A DNA stretch of 64,000 nucleotides from Aedes albopictus (Eukaryota > Arthropoda > Insecta > Diptera > Culicidae). The translations under genes were made by a program, and so were the position numbers. The stretch spans positions 162,561,963 through 162,625,962 of the forward strand of contig NC_085136.1 in NCBI RefSeq assembly GCF_035046485.1. The letters run 5' to 3'. Every line of letters begins with the position of its first letter. Position 1 is the first letter of the stretch. The notes beneath the pieces are model-generated. The model worked only from the letters and a program-made list of their open reading frames with translations. It was not told where the DNA came from and made no database searches. This document shows, in pieces, positions 23,385 through 35,675 of this stretch.

Positions 23385-23455
23385 TGAAATAGCCGAGAGG
23401 TAAGGGATTCGCCTCACAATCAACGGTTCAGTGTACGAATCCATGCCAATATTTT
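23385..23455 (+). repeat. tRNA-like SINE head (possible)
   Basis: An A-box-like tagccgagagg and a B-box-like ggttcagtgtacgaatcc are spaced as in tRNA genes, but I see no acceptor-stem pairing. This suggests a tRNA-derived SINE rather than a functional tRNA. Confidence 0.35.
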
Positions 23456-24146
23456 ACTTATATATGATTCATCAATCGTTCCGGTTCTAGCGATTGCTAG
23501 ACTCAATTTCAAGCAGCGGCGGTTGATTTGCTGTGTAGAATGGATGTAATTTGTACATCATTTTTACGACGCGACTGATGTGCAGCGAAAATGATGTGAT
23601 ATTACAAATTTTTTTTTGCTGTGAGTCTTAGTAGCGTTTTATACATGGTGCATATGGTGCGTGGGTGAATCACATGTCCATCATTATTTTAGATAAAGTT
23701 AAAATGCAAACAATCACTGGATTGAAAAGCTGTTTGAGAAATAATAATCATTCAATAAATTCATACTGAAATTAATAATAAACCATTTCTCGAGGCATTC
23801 TTTATAATTGCAAGACTGGGCATATGAGCATATTCAACAACAGAAAATTTGAACGACAGGTGTCAGTTTCATACAAGTTCAGTGCAACTTGTGTGAAACT
23901 TGAATATCACTCTCACAGCTTACTTTGACAGCCAATTTGTAATTTATGTTTGTTTGTTTTGCTCCGTACGTTTGTTAACATTTCCTGATGTTTCATAAGT
24001 AGTTCACTGCAACAACATTACAAAAATCCAATTCCCCGATGTATTTATCGTAAGTTGTTTCTAGTAAGTTTATAGATAACGCCCGCAAGATAACACGTCG
24101 ACAACAACAACCGCAAGCCGGAGTGTGGTGACTCTGCGGGCAGGAA
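23456..24146. other. SPRING1 upstream region
   Basis: AT-rich flank that should hold the SPRING1 promoter and 5' UTR. No TATA box or initiator could be assigned with confidence. Confidence 0.35.
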
Positions 24147-27100
24147 ATGTGGTATGCCGTGATCACTCGGTTCCTTCGTCGTCGGATTGTGCTGGCGGTC
24201 ATCTTTCTGCTGTCGCTGACGTACTGCATGGTGCGGCTGATTGGAAATGTAAGTATTCTACTGCTGTTTTCTTTACAATATTGTTTTGAATGCTAAGTCG
24301 CTGAAGTTGAAAGTTTATATCTGCATTGTTGCTGTGATCGAATAAGTTTAAATTTTACACATATTATTTCTCTGATATAAGGTAAACAAAGTGGAGTTGA
24401 ATGGACACATTTGTTTTTGTGTGCGTTTAGCTGCAGCTGTTGACGTTGGCTTTCTCGTGGTTTTGCGTGGTTTACTAATTACATCGGAAGTCTCATGCGG
24501 GAGAAGAAATCCAGGAATACATCCTCATAGTCCGCATACAGTAAGAGCCCATGTACGGTAGGTGCAAGGATATCCAGCTCCAGCATTACAATGCTGAGGA
24601 TGACGGATCCAGGAACCTTTCGTAAAGGAAATTTCCTTGATTTCCTTGGACACAAAGTATCCCGTGCCTGTCACGAGAGGGTGGCTGTGAAAAGATTCTC
24701 CAAGCGCCGCTCACTGCATCTTCGGAACCATTACGTCAGGATCAATTACGCCTACCAACGAGTAGCTGAAAGATGCTTCTTACAGTATTTATCAGCGTGG
24801 TATGCAAAGGAAGCTCAAGTATTTCCCGAAACAGTTTTGGGAGTTTGTGAACGAACAGCGCCATGAAGCTGGGTTGCCGTCGTCAATGACGTTCAACGAA
24901 AAAGTAGCTTCAGCATGTACTCCACAGGATATTGATAATCTCCTCTCTGAGAAATATTCCAGTGTTTACAGCGATGAGATGTTGAGTGATGTGATGACCA
25001 CATCACACTCGCAGCCAGCAACGTTCCTCCTTTTGGCCGAGCTCTGAGTAGTGTCGACATCAACGAGGATATGATTACCAAAGCATTTCTGAAACTAAAG
25101 ACTTCGTACAATCCAGGACCTGATGGAATACCATCGGCGATTCTAAAGGCACAGAATGGTAAACTCACAATACCGCTGCTCCACGTTTTCTGCATTTCCG
25201 TTTCTTACGGCATTTTTCCATCCTGCTGGACACTCGCAAACATGTTCGCTGTTCAGAAGAATGGCCACAAACGCGAGGTTAGTAAATATCGTGGCATTAC
25301 CTCGCTTTGTGTCATAGCCAAATTGTTTGAGATTGTAATTATGGAATCTTTACTCGCTCACTGCAAGCCGTACAGCAACACCGATCAACATGGATTCATG
25401 GCGGGTCGCTCAAAGACTACTAATTTGTTTTGTTTCACCTCACACATCTACGAGACTTTTTCCGAACGCGCTCAAACAAATGCAATTTACACCGATTTGA
25501 CTGCAGTCTTCGATAAACTGAATCATCATTCAGTTCGCCCCAGGGCGCTTCGAAATAACTCTATGTTACGACTGCCTTTTCGGCGCACCAATTACGGCCT
25601 AAACAGCGCACTAATGGGCATTCAGCGAACTTTCAACAGGGCGGCATCAGTGTTTGATTTCAATTTTAATCGTGAGAATGTTCGTCGTAGCTTTTTCGCA
25701 TTTTTTTCTAGATCGGATGATGATTAGTATAGGTTGCAACTCATGTTTTTTGTTGTACAAATATCTATGTCTAGTTTAAGTATTATTCAAGCATTGGGAC
25801 CATTGTTGTCTGTTGGTGTTGTCCATTAAATAAATAAATAAATAAATCATATCGCTGTTGTAAAACTCGATCGGGTCGGGATATAGGGTAGCTTTTTGCA
25901 ATGTTGTCATTCGTATCTTACCGGTCGCTCTCTGTCCGTCATCATTGGCGACTGCTAATCGCCTTTGCTGCTACGTCCGGCATCCCACAAAGCAGCCATC
26001 TGGGACAACATATTTTCCTCTTCGATATCAACTCGATGATTGAAGATCCACGGCTGTCATATGCGAAAGATCTAAAGCTGTTCCTTCGAATTTGCTCGCT
26101 TGAAGACTGCGATTCTCTCCAACGTCAGGTGAATGCATTTGCTGATTGGTGTACTCTTAATCGAATGGATGTTAATCCGTCAAAGTGCTCAGTGAATTCG
26201 TTGTCACACAAAAAAACGTACAATACTGCACAAATATGTTTTGCGCGCTACTGAAATTGGTCGTGTTAACCGAGGTGTTAACCATATCAAATACCTGGGA
26301 GTTATTCTTGATAATAAAAGCTCTACTTCAAACACCATGTCAACTACGTTGTTTGAAAACCCTCGGGGATACTGGGATCCATCTCCAGGATTGCCAAAGA
26401 GTTCACGGATATCCACGGCCTGAAATCTCTGTACTGTACACTTTCTGGTTCTGTATTAGAGTACTGCTCAGTTGTTTGGATTCCCCAGTACAACAACGCT
26501 GTCCACCGAATTGAGTCTGTGCAACGGCGGTTTTTGAGGTATGCACTACGAAAATTACCATGGTCGGACCCGTACCGATTACCAAGCTATGAAAATCGAT
26601 GTCATCTGATAAACTTGGAGCCACTTACTGTTCGCAGAGATACTGCTAGGACGCTACAGATTTCGGATACCCTGCAAGGCTATACATACTACCCTACTAT
26701 TTTGCAACGGATAAACCTGAATGTTCAACCACGGGCATTTAGGAACAACTATATGTTACGATTACCGATGCAATGGTCAAACTTTAGCATGTTTAAGGAG
26801 AAACTTCAAAGAACACAAACATGGCTGCCACTATGGCCGACTTGGTCACCTACTCGCGTTTTCAAGAACACCAATCTTGAAAATACGTAAACAAATGCGC
26901 TAGCCTCTTTTTACAAGTGAGCAAAGCCAAGATTAACAAGTGCGGCATAGTTTTATCACAGACAAACAGACGTAACACTTGCGAAATTTCCATCGACCAC
27001 GCTTTTAACGATCATTTTAAATTTTCATAGTTGTGGCCTTCACAACCAGAGGCGCGCGCATCGTTTTTCTATGCGTTTGACGTTTCACTCTAGCGCCTTC

Positions 27101-30100
27101 TGTTGACGATATTGCACAACACAGTGATTCGTGCAACTTTCCCACCAGGTGATGATAGTGTGAACTGGGCGATGGATTTCTATGAAAATCGTTCAAGGTG
27201 TTACGTCTGTTTGTCTGTGGTTTGATGCTTCTTTCGTCAGATTTGTGCCTCTGAAGTTTGTATGCAATATTGCAAAGGGATTTCTTGATTCTTGCTTATG
27301 AAGCAAACGTGTGACCAATTGCGCACGGGCCCCGGCACTCTCTCCGTTTATGACTGTGGATTTGTTTTATAAAGAACGCAACGGATTTTTCGTCCAGTGG
27401 ATAATGTCTATAAATATCAAGTTTCAGAAGAAGGTTCCAAATGGACCGAAATGTCGGACAAGATAGAACAGCAGTTTTGTTTTCTGTCAAGACTGGGAAA
27501 AGACATCTCCTGATATCAATCAAACAGACGAAAAGAAGTAAGAAAGGCTGATTGACCATGTGCAATTTGAGTTGAAGAAGCACATCGACATAGCACAGAG
27601 TTCTCTGTTGACATAGTTCCGCTCGGAATTATTAATTACTTCCTTGGTCTTGAGGTGAGCTGTGTTGCTAGATTTGTGAGCCAGTGTGAGCCTGGTGGAA
27701 TAGGGTATTGGGATGCTTCGTTGTCATATTCCTCTCGTTCGGCCTATCTCAATGTTAACCAAAAACTCAAACAAACACGCATAACTGGATATCGGAAAAG
27801 CTATGCGCCAAACAACTGTAACATTTCGTTTCAATTCTAGCACTTTGGAGCATTAAAATTGAATGAAAATGTCACTTTGTTTAGCTTTTGTAGGCACCAT
27901 GATTCTTCGGCTTAGTGGGTAGTCTATACACATGATCATAAATGGCATTATTCTGGAACATTTCGAATTGACTTTTCAATAACTGAACATTTAATGCGAC
28001 GGTCAAAGACGCTATTTTGAACTTGTATATTTGTTTTCGACGAATAATAGCTATTTTACAAATTCAATGTGGGCCGAATATTGAGGACATTTTTTTTCCC
28101 TATGTACCCAAATCTTGGCCCATCAGTAAAGTGACGTCAACAACACCGATAAAATGACGTCAACAACATTGTTTGCGTAAGAACCAGCAAAAACGAACAG
28201 GAAGAAAGATTTTGTGTGCGGTGACTGTAAAAATATAACACAATAATAGGGTTGCGTTGTTTTCGTTACTTAATTAAGAAAGAACTTTAGTTCAAGTGAT
28301 TTATTTATAGTATTTTGAAAATTCGGCTCCAAAAATCTAATTTAATAGTAAGATTGGTGAACAAACAGAGATAATACTTCAGCAGAAAAATTTAAAAAAT
28401 GAGTTGGTAAGTGCTTCTAGTGCATGGAAAGCGATAGGCCAACGTTGTATCCACTAATAGGCCAATTTGTGTACCATAGACCAACGTTGCATACCATCGC
28501 ATCGAATCTTTTCAACTTAATTAAGTAAATTCTTGTATATTTACGTTAGTCCAATTGGTGAAACATACATTGCCTAGAGTGTGTAAAAAGGTCAACATAT
28601 TACTTCTAGTGCTATTAATTCATGAGTTATGGTCAAAATTGTCAAGGCGGCTTGTAAATTAGGCCAAGGAATGGTACATATACCCTATATTCAGCAAACT
28701 ACACGAATATCAAGACTTTGTGACTGTAAGTCGGTGCACAACAAGGAGGAGCATCCGCTTCGTGGAAAAGATAATCACTGTGTCACTATCATCGATTGAG
28801 TCTGAATACATTGCGCTCTGCGATACAACTCAGGAGGAGATTTGGCTGAAGCGCGGACATCGGAGTGAAGTAGAATGGACCGACTTTGCATTCATGAGAT
28901 CCTAAAGAACGAAGAAACTGTCCAAGTATAGTGAAACTGAAGAGAGGTTCGTACAGAATAACTACAAGAAAGGTATGGTCAAACTGGAATATATGTTTGT
29001 GACTGAAGACATGGCTACTGACGCCCTCATGACTAATATCGGTAAAGATTACTATGTTCACGAAAAGGAAGAAGTGGATAGTCTGAAGCCATACTTACTT
29101 TACCGGTAAGGCCTGAGTGTCCTCTGCTATACATAGGAATCGTCTTCATTCTACTCGGCCCATGGTTGTGTGTCTCCAGTTTCACACTCTGCGAAGGGTC
29201 CGCAGATCGTCCTCCACTTGATCGACCCACCTAGCTCATTGCGCATCACGCCTTCTTGTACCGGTCGGATGACTCTCAAGAACCATTTTAGTCGGGTTGC
29301 TATCCGATATCCTGATGACGTGATCCGCCCACCGTAGCCTCCCGATTTTCGCGGTGTGAACGATAGTTGTTTCTCTCAGCAGCTGATGTAGTTCGTGGTT
29401 CATTAACCTTTTCTAAGTCCCGTCTTCCATCTGCACTCCATTGTAGATGGTACGCAACACCTTCCGTTCGAAAACTCCAAGGGCGCGTTGGTCCTCTGCA
29501 CGTAGTGTCCATACTTTGTGCCAATAGAGAACTACCGGTCTAATCAGCGTTATGGAGATAGTTAGCTTCGTGTGATGGCGAACTTTGTTCGTTCTGCGGA
29601 GTTATAAGTATGCATGATTTCCTACCACAATGTGCTCTGAATTTCTCTGTTGGTATCGTTATCGGCCTTGTAGGCGGCCAGCAGTCCGCCCAAGCACAGG
29701 AATTCTTCAAACGCCTCGATTCCATCACTGTCGATTGAAATTCGGGGGCGGTGATTCTTCCCTGGAGCCCTTTAACGTCATGTACTTTGTCTTCGACACA
29801 TTAGGATGTAGCATAGATTATCTAATTTGCTGTGTTTAATGATCACCCTCTATGTGCAACTTTTGCACCATGATCGTTAACCGTAGTGGAAACGCTTGTA
29901 ACGCTAGTGAAACGCTGATTTATGAAAGCGCAAGCCCATTTCAATCCCAACTTTGTTTACTGTACTTTCAGAACGTATCGCTAAACTTGGACGGTGACCT
30001 ATTTCAAACGGGTCTACAGCGTGAGAAGCCCATCATCTGGACCAGTTCCGTTGTGGAGGATCGCAACCGATCTAACGATCTGTCTACAAACTGTCGAAAC

Positions 30101-30611
30101 TCCGTTCAAGGCAAAGCGCTCATTGTTGACGACCGGGGCTACGTCTGTACCAGGTTCGAGCTATTGTGGACGGGATGTTGCAACGTAGAGGTGGAAAGCA
30201 CTAAACTGTTCCACTGCGAGACGTGCCTGAGCAGTAATTGTTGTGCAATTTACGAATACTGCGTATCGTGCTGTATGCACCCAAACAAGGTTTGTTATTT
30301 GGTATCTGTAAAGTTTCGTTTGATCAAATATTTGAATTTTGCAGAGGCCGTTACTAGAAAGGGTACTGGCGAAGGCAACCGGGCGACAAATCGCGGTCTA
30401 TGCCACAGTAAACGACCAATACGAACTGTGCTTGACAAAGTGCAGAACCAACTCACATTCAGTGCAGAACGAGAACAAATATCGTGATCCAAAGTTGAAA
30501 CATTGCTACGGCGAAACCGAAGAACAGCTCACTGGGCCGAACAGCAGAAACAGTGCCAGTGGTGCGGTGGACACAAGTGACAACAATAATCCTCTAGTAA
30601 ATAGTGTGTAG
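24147..30611 (+). CDS. SPRING1: SPRING1: SREBP-pathway regulator in Golgi, three exons
   Basis: This is a single-pass Golgi protein of the C12orf49/SPRING family, which in mammals is needed for site-1-protease and SCAP function and so for SREBP activation. Exons are 24147-24248, 29972-30289 and 30345-30611; all junctions are phase 0 with GT-AG sites (gtaagt, gtttgt; cag acceptors). The 228-residue product has a short basic N terminus and a membrane segment at about 13-31 (RIVLAVIFLLSLTYCMVRL). A Cys-rich luminal domain follows with CRNSVQGKALIVDDRGYVC, GCCNV, EYCVSCC, PNK/PLLER, ELCLTKCRT and YRDPKLKHCYGE, all family hallmarks. The C-terminal tail is about 20 residues longer than in human. 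Intron 1 (5723 bp) holds a Jockey-like LINE, a MITE, copia remnants and an RTE-like fragment. The start was chosen as the Met opening the basic and hydrophobic segment. Confidence 0.93.
24590..26890 (+). mobile_element. Jockey-like LINE in SPRING1 intron 1, 5' truncated, with a nested LINE insertion
   Basis: From the 5'-truncated start, the linker (FPKQFWEFVNEQR) leads into RT blocks: ITKAFLKLKTSYNPGPDGIP (25071), YRGITSLCVIAKLFEIVIME (25290) and QHGFMAGRSKTTNL (25390). The RT is interrupted at 25527-25844 by another LINE 3' end and resumes at 25851. Later blocks include YLTGRSLSVR-type residues, a damaged catalytic region near 26060, HIKYLGVILD (26280) and a C-terminal RNNYMLRLP block near 26730. 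Multiple stops and frameshifts make it inactive. Confidence 0.8.
25527..25844 (+). mobile_element. Nested 5'-truncated LINE copy with TAAA tail
   Basis: A 318-bp segment carries only the C-terminal RPRALRNNSMLRLPFRR region, a stop, a short 3' UTR and a (TAAA)n tail. It is bounded by AATCAT at 25521-25526 and again at 25845-25850, a likely target-site duplication. The disrupted host LINE frame resumes immediately after the second AATCAT. Confidence 0.8.
26957..27219. mobile_element. 263-bp MITE with 22-bp perfect inverted repeats
   Basis: The left end starts cacagacaaacagacgtaac, followed by ac, and is the exact reverse complement of 27198-27219. Flanks gttttat (left) and gtttgat (right) are a 7-bp near-duplication, consistent with an aged 7-8-bp target duplication. 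Confidence 0.8.
27560..29080 (+). mobile_element. Ty1/copia pol remnants, interrupted
   Basis: 27610-27655 reads LGIINYFLGLEV, the conserved RT FLGLEV motif of copia elements. The RNase H end of the same type of polyprotein appears at 28720-28860 (SLSSIESEYIALCDTTQEEIWLK). A C-terminal segment to about 29080 is broken by frameshifts. The roughly 1-kb spacer (27660-28690) is non-coding and probably a later insertion. No LTRs were seen. Confidence 0.7.
29085..29840 (-). mobile_element. RTE-like LINE 3' fragment in SPRING1 intron 1
   Basis: The minus strand encodes, across frames, VHDVKGLQGRITAPEF, TISITLIRPVVLYWHKVWTL (29560-29510), RALGVFERKVLRTIYNGVQ and GRLRWADHVIRISDSNPTKM (29340-29280). 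This is the conserved C-terminal part of RTE-like polyproteins. Orientation is opposite to SPRING1. Confidence 0.75.
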
Positions 30612-30829
30612 GTGTGTGAGATTGCTGATAAACTGACAAATGCATGCGGCTTGTGATAAGAAGATAGAACCCGTTAAATGAACTTGGAATATTTTTGTAT
30701 TTGATTTGACGTAAAGCATCCGAAAATGAATCGCAACTTCGAAAGGCAGATTGAACACTTCAAATACAGACTGACATCCGCACATAAATATCGCCGCCTG
30801 GATAAGCGGTAAGTGTGTTCCGATTATTG
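30612..30829. other. Convergent intergenic spacer SPRING1 / asparaginase
   Basis: Both genes end here, with 218 bp between stop codons. No AATAAA was seen for either strand, so 3' ends may overlap or use variant signals. Confidence 0.45.
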
Positions 30830-31863
30830 CTATTCCTGTACAGTTTCTTCTTGGTGCTGGTTTTGTTCAATTCCGTACTTGAGTTGTGTTCCTTTGATAT
30901 ATGCCCACGCCATTCGCTTTGAGGTGAATGATATGCCTACCTGCCCTTTGCGATCAATGGTGATGGCGCCTGCTGTTCCAACCAATCTGTCAGTCATTGC
31001 TTTACAGGAATTTTCCGTCGCTGTTTGAGCGTCTTCTCCAAGGAATTCAATTCTCTTGAGAATATCATGGGCTAACGAATATTTCATAATGGTTTCCCCG
31101 TGACCTGTGGTAGATACACCTCCTACCAGATTATCCGCGTACGTTCCCGCTCCTACCAATGGGGTGTCGCCAATTCTTCCAGGAAGCTTTCCTGTTATAC
31201 CACCGGTAGATGTTGCAACAGCTATATTCCCAGAACTATCGATTGCTACCGCACCAACAGTGCCCACTTCTGATTTACTGTACTTATTCGACGAACCAAT
31301 CTCCGTCCGAGCGAACTCCACTTCACCTCTACGTTGGCCTTCTTTCCACTCCTCCAGTGCTTCTTTGGCATAATCGGTTACCAACTGTCCAGGAGGATCC
31401 ATTATTTCAAATCCCTGAAACAGATAATTGATGTTAAAAATTAAACGGAATCACTCAATAAACAAGACAAAACCTCTTCAGCAGCGAACCGCATAACGCC
31501 TTCTCCGCCCAGAAAGTTATGCGGAGTCTTCATTACTCTCCTCGCCAAGCTTATCGGATGCATGATATCTTTGACCAGCGTGCAGCAACCTGCTCGCAAC
31601 GTCGCCCCATTCATAATGCTGGCTTCCATTTCAACGTTTCCTTGCGTCGTCAGTACTGACCCATATCCAGCGTTGAAATACGGATCCAGTTCCATGCTAC
31701 GGACCGCCTCCTCAACAGCATCCAAAACGGAACCAGTTTCCCGGAGCTTTGCATAGCCCACCTTGGCAGCCAACTTCACACCCACCAGTTTTCCTTCGAC
31801 CCGTTCGGACGGAATGTCTCCGGCACCGCCGTGGACCAACACAACTGGTTCGATGGAGGACAT
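30830..31863 (-). CDS. ASRGL1: Isoaspartyl peptidase/L-asparaginase, cytosolic-type copy
   Basis: This is an Ntn-hydrolase of the plant-type asparaginase family, which hydrolyses isoaspartyl dipeptides and L-asparagine. The precursor cleaves itself to expose an N-terminal Thr. Exon 1 is 31863-31474 and exon 2 is 31414-30830, separated by a 59-bp GT-AG intron, phase 0. The product is 324 residues. Visible landmarks are VVLVHGGAG at the N terminus, FNAGYGSVL, MEASIMNGATLRAG, PHNFLGGEG, then GTVGAVAID with the catalytic Thr at about 182, ATSTGG and GDTPLVGAGTYAD for substrate binding. The start at 31863 gives the usual short N terminus before VVLVHGGAG, and an in-frame TGA lies just upstream. 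No signal peptide is visible, so a cytosolic location is inferred. Confidence 0.93.
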
Positions 31864-32399
31864 ATTGATGCTCAAGATGCGTCTTCACACAACAGCGTTC
31901 TGCGTGCCACTGATTGATGCGGTGGAAAAAATGCCATCTCACAACACAACATTTCGACCATTTGCCTTTATTCATGCAGTGGCTGAGTTGCAGTTCCAAC
32001 GACCGAAAGACTATACAGCTGATTGGTTGATGATAACAGTTCCGTTCATTACATACTCGACCATAGTGGTTTCACAGCGCGGTGTCACGAACACTAATGC
32101 AAATTTACTGGTTGAAAATATGCCCATTTGATTTTGCCGGGAACAGCTGATTTTTGTTTACTATTTTCAACCAGTAACTCAGGTAGTGTTCGTGTAATTC
32201 AACGTGTACGTACATGCAACACCACTAAAAGCAGAAACCACTATGTCCATTATTATGTTCACTGAAAAAGCTGTATGTCTGCTTGCTTGCAAATGGTTCA
32301 TCCAAGAATTAAAAATTGTATGCAATAATTGGTTTGCTGGTACAGGGGTGATCAAAACTTTTGAAATTGATATGGCATTCATCTGTAAAAGGTAACGTA
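31864..32399. other. Upstream flank of the cytosolic asparaginase copy
   Basis: It should contain the minus-strand promoter. No coding homology or clear promoter motif was found. Confidence 0.35.
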
Positions 32400-33130
32400 T
32401 TTATTCAAACCAAAACATTTTACAAACCTTGCAATGTCCTACAACCTCAAAAAGATTGTTTAGTAGCATTGCAAAGTATCATGCATAACAACGACTGCAT
32501 AGCAAGCGTAGAAGGAATTGTGTTTGCGGTAGATTTTGTAGACCTTGAAAGCATTGAGCTTCCGGATATTTTGCAAAACTCAGCATGTCTGTCTATAAAC
32601 CGGCAGATGCTATATAGCTAGCAAGTTCTGAACTTTAGGACATTTGTCAAACATCACAATGTCTGACAATAATAAAAAGAACTTCTGGTTGCATACCAGC
32701 AGAGATAGCCAGCAAGCGTAGATTGAATGGTGATTGTGGTATATTCTGCATGATGTAGACCTTGAAATACCTGAGCTCCAGGACATGTTTGCCAATTCTC
32801 CATATCCGACAACCGTAGAAATGTCTAAGTTGTGGAGCATCACGGATATAAGAGGGCAATAACTGCAAATGTAGATTGAATGGCTTAAGAGGTAGATTAT
32901 AAGGAACTGGAAAGTCCTGAACTACAGAACATTTTGTATACCTTACAGTGTCGTGTTAACTTCAAAAATATTCTCTCGTAGCATTGCGGAGTACCATGGA
33001 TAGCAAAGCGCAAGCGTAGATTGAACAATGATTGTGGTAGACTTTGTAAAACTAGAAAGTTCTGAACTTCAGCACATTTTGCAAACCTTTCGATATCCGA
33101 ACCGTAAAGAGAACTTCTTATTGAAAGTTG
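32400..33130. repeat. Diverged tandem repeat, about four units
   Basis: The phrase gcaagcgtagattgaa...gattgtggtagattttgta...gaaagttctgaacttcagcacattt recurs near 32498, 32710, 32870 and 33008. Spacing is irregular, about 140-210 bp. Units are well diverged, and no open frame is shared between them. Confidence 0.6.
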
Positions 33131-33229
33131 AAAAACAACTTGGATAACAATTGCCAAAAGCCGCTATGTTAGGTATATTGATCTGCGACTGCGGTTATTG
33201 ACTTGTTGATCACGTAAGTCTTAATTCAA

Positions 33230-34140
33230 GGATCGTTTGGATATCGTAGAACATCCAAATAAAACGAAAACAGCTGCCGCTTTTGTGTTGCGGCTCTAAT
33301 AGTATTCGGACATACTTGACCCATGAATTTGGCTTGGCTTAGAATATGGCTTAAATTCCATTTCTTCCGGAGTTTCTCCAAAAATTCTTCCCGGAGATTC
33401 TCTGCTTTCCATGAAACGAACCCTTTCAAATTCCTTTTGAAGATTTTTTGTTTTTTTTTTACATTTATCCAACATTTCCATCGGAATTTCTCTATAGTGC
33501 TTTTTGAAAATGTCTTCTGAATTACTTCCGAGAGAATTCTTTCCGATGCTCAATTGTTATTTTTTTTCGACGATCTAGGACGTCTTCAAATATTCTTCCT
33601 GGAGTTCATTCCGCATTTATTTTAGGTTTATGTTTTGGTTATATCTACTTATTACTTTTATACTTCCTTCTGGAATTCCTTACGAAGATCCCTAAAACTC
33701 CTTCTGGAGTTCCATTGGAAATTTTTAGTAGGACTATTCCGGTTTTTTTTCTCCCAACCATGAAGTAATCCTTGCAGGAATTTGGGGAAAATTATCTGGA
33801 CGAATCCGATATCAGGAAACTTCTCGGGAGAAATCTAAGGAAGAACCCCAGAGGGAATTGCCGGCGGAATCCCAGAGGAGAAATCGCTGAAGAAATTCTG
33901 AGACGCATCTCTGATAGAATCCCGGAGGAATCTCATCAGAAATCTCTCAAAAAATCCTGAGAAGATTCCATAAAATAACCCAGAAGGAATCCCTGAAAGA
34001 CTCTCACATCGAGTCTCTGAAGAAAAACTCAATGAAGGATTCGCCGGAGAAAACTTTGAAGGAATCCGTAAATAAATATCGGGAGAAAACCTGCAAAAAA
34101 ATCTGACAGGAATTCCGTGAGAAATCCAGGGAGAAATTAT
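33230..34140. repeat. Short-period GAATTCC-type repeat block
   Basis: Degenerate units such as ttccgagagaattctttccg (left half) and ggaatcccagaggagaaatc (right half) show the same 12-24-bp periodicity as the 1.8-kb block. The orientation of the purine-rich strand appears to switch inside the block. Confidence 0.65.
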
Positions 34141-35299
34141 TGACGAAGTAAATAATTAAATAATTAAATTGGGAAAGTAGTCGCAGAAGTCGCCAGACTG
34201 AATCGAATTCATAAACTTTATTAAGACGAAGTTATAAATTCCTAAACAAAACATAATAATCAGCTCCAAATTTGATTGGTTCAACTTACCTTTAGTGATT
34301 CACTACTTTCCACATCCCTTTTGATAGCTCTCCAGCATTCCTAGGTTGATCCGTGAGCTATAGCGAATACATGTTGGTGATGAGCACATATGTATCTTAG
34401 CGTAAATATCATGTCCCTTATCGTTTCAGTAGATATCAGAAAATGAACACAATATCTATCAAACTAATTATTAAATTCTCACTTATTTCTATATCAAGGT
34501 TGTGAGCTACAAAGAAAAATAGGGTTCACACACGGGTATTTCACCTTAAGGTGTCATAATGCATCACTAAGTTTTCAAACGAATCATTGACTTTTTGCTT
34601 TTCAATGATTTCGCGTTTTTGAAGTGATACAAAACTGTCAATACTGATCACAATCACTGCGAGTGAGCATATAGGATGATACTTTCTCATTCGAATATTC
34701 GCTTTGGTGGCAGAGAATTGTCAATTTGAAATTTCGAGCCACATATGGTCGGCGTTAAGTCAGACCGGACCATCTGTTTTTCAATGATTTCGAGAAAATG
34801 TCCTGCAAGCACTTGAAATTTCAAATATCTGCCATAAGTTTCAGAAATACTATTATACTTGTATGTAATGACACATTTGCATCAAAATAACGTCGAAAAG
34901 TTCAGGTTTAACGAATTCCTCAGCTTATCTTTAACTACCAGAAAAATCGCGTAGTCACTGCACGCCTACCATATCCAACATGGCTGCCGATGCTGATGAT
35001 GCCGTAAAAAGTCTTAAGCTTATAAATTTTCCTATAAGTGCAAGTTATTGGTACGATTATTTGTTTTAAGCGATGCCTGAATATAAGTTATCAATTCAAT
35101 TTAAGTATACCAGTAGTTAAAGGTAGCTTTAAAAGAACAAGTTTGTAGTTTATCTGACTTTCACGTTTTTGCCGATCATCGTTCATGACAGAGCGATCCG
35201 CCTCGATGACGGGTTGTGTCAGTTGAGGGTAGTACTTCTACGGGTAGTCATGGTAGCGGTTCTACGAGGGGCATGCTGATCGACGGGTGCGCTTACACC
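34141..35299. other. AT-rich intergenic, nothing recognised
   Basis: No coding signal on either strand. A TTAAGG motif near 34544 may be the end of an old TTAA-type element, but no partner end was found. Confidence 0.35.
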
Positions 35300-35508
35300 T
35301 TAAGGACAAGGTATTTGGAGTACATTGCTCAAATTTTCTGGAGCACCGTTTTTTAGAACCGTTGAACGGATATGGATTAAAATGCATCACGCTGTTGACA
35401 ACCACTGAACAATTAGCGTGATGCATTTTCATCCAAATCCGTTCAACGGTTCTAAAAAACGGTGCTCTAGAAATTTTGAGCTATGTACTCCAAATACCTT
35501 GTCCTTAA
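35300..35508. mobile_element. TTAA foldback MITE with about 90-bp arms
   Basis: TTAAGGACAAGGTATTTGGA at the left is matched by its reverse complement at the right end. The arms continue through the gcaccgttttttagaaccgt region and leave a loop of only about 20 nt near 35395-35415. TTAA at both ends suggests a piggyBac-like or other TTAA-targeting source. Confidence 0.85.
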
Positions 35509-35675
35509 AAGAATCCCGGAAAGAAACTCGGGAGAAATCCTTGTAGGATACCTGAAAAGAATAATTTAACTAAATGTTGGAATGTAAAAATATAATGCAG
35601 AAGGAATTCCGGTAGAATTCCTTGAAGAAATCTTGTGGAAATTCTCCCTGAAACCTCGTGGAGACATCCCCTGGA
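35509..35675. repeat. Short-period GAATTCC-type repeat block
   Basis: Short patch of the same family (ggaattccggtagaattcct), directly abutting the foldback MITE. Confidence 0.55.

Noticed and set aside
27660..28690. A discrete MITE splitting the copia remnant
   Set aside because: Only a weak gaatagggtat-like inverted match at the two edges; boundaries could not be supported.
29852..29971. 5' extension of the SPRING1 exon 2 frame
   Set aside because: It precedes a good tactttcag acceptor and has no family similarity; it is intron.
31712..31999. 95-codon minus-strand frame overlapping the asparaginase start
   Set aside because: It is in a different frame from the enzyme and has no homology; shadow frame.
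32400..33130. Regular repeats suggesting a CRISPR-like array
   Set aside because: Units are long, diverged and irregularly spaced in a eukaryotic genome.
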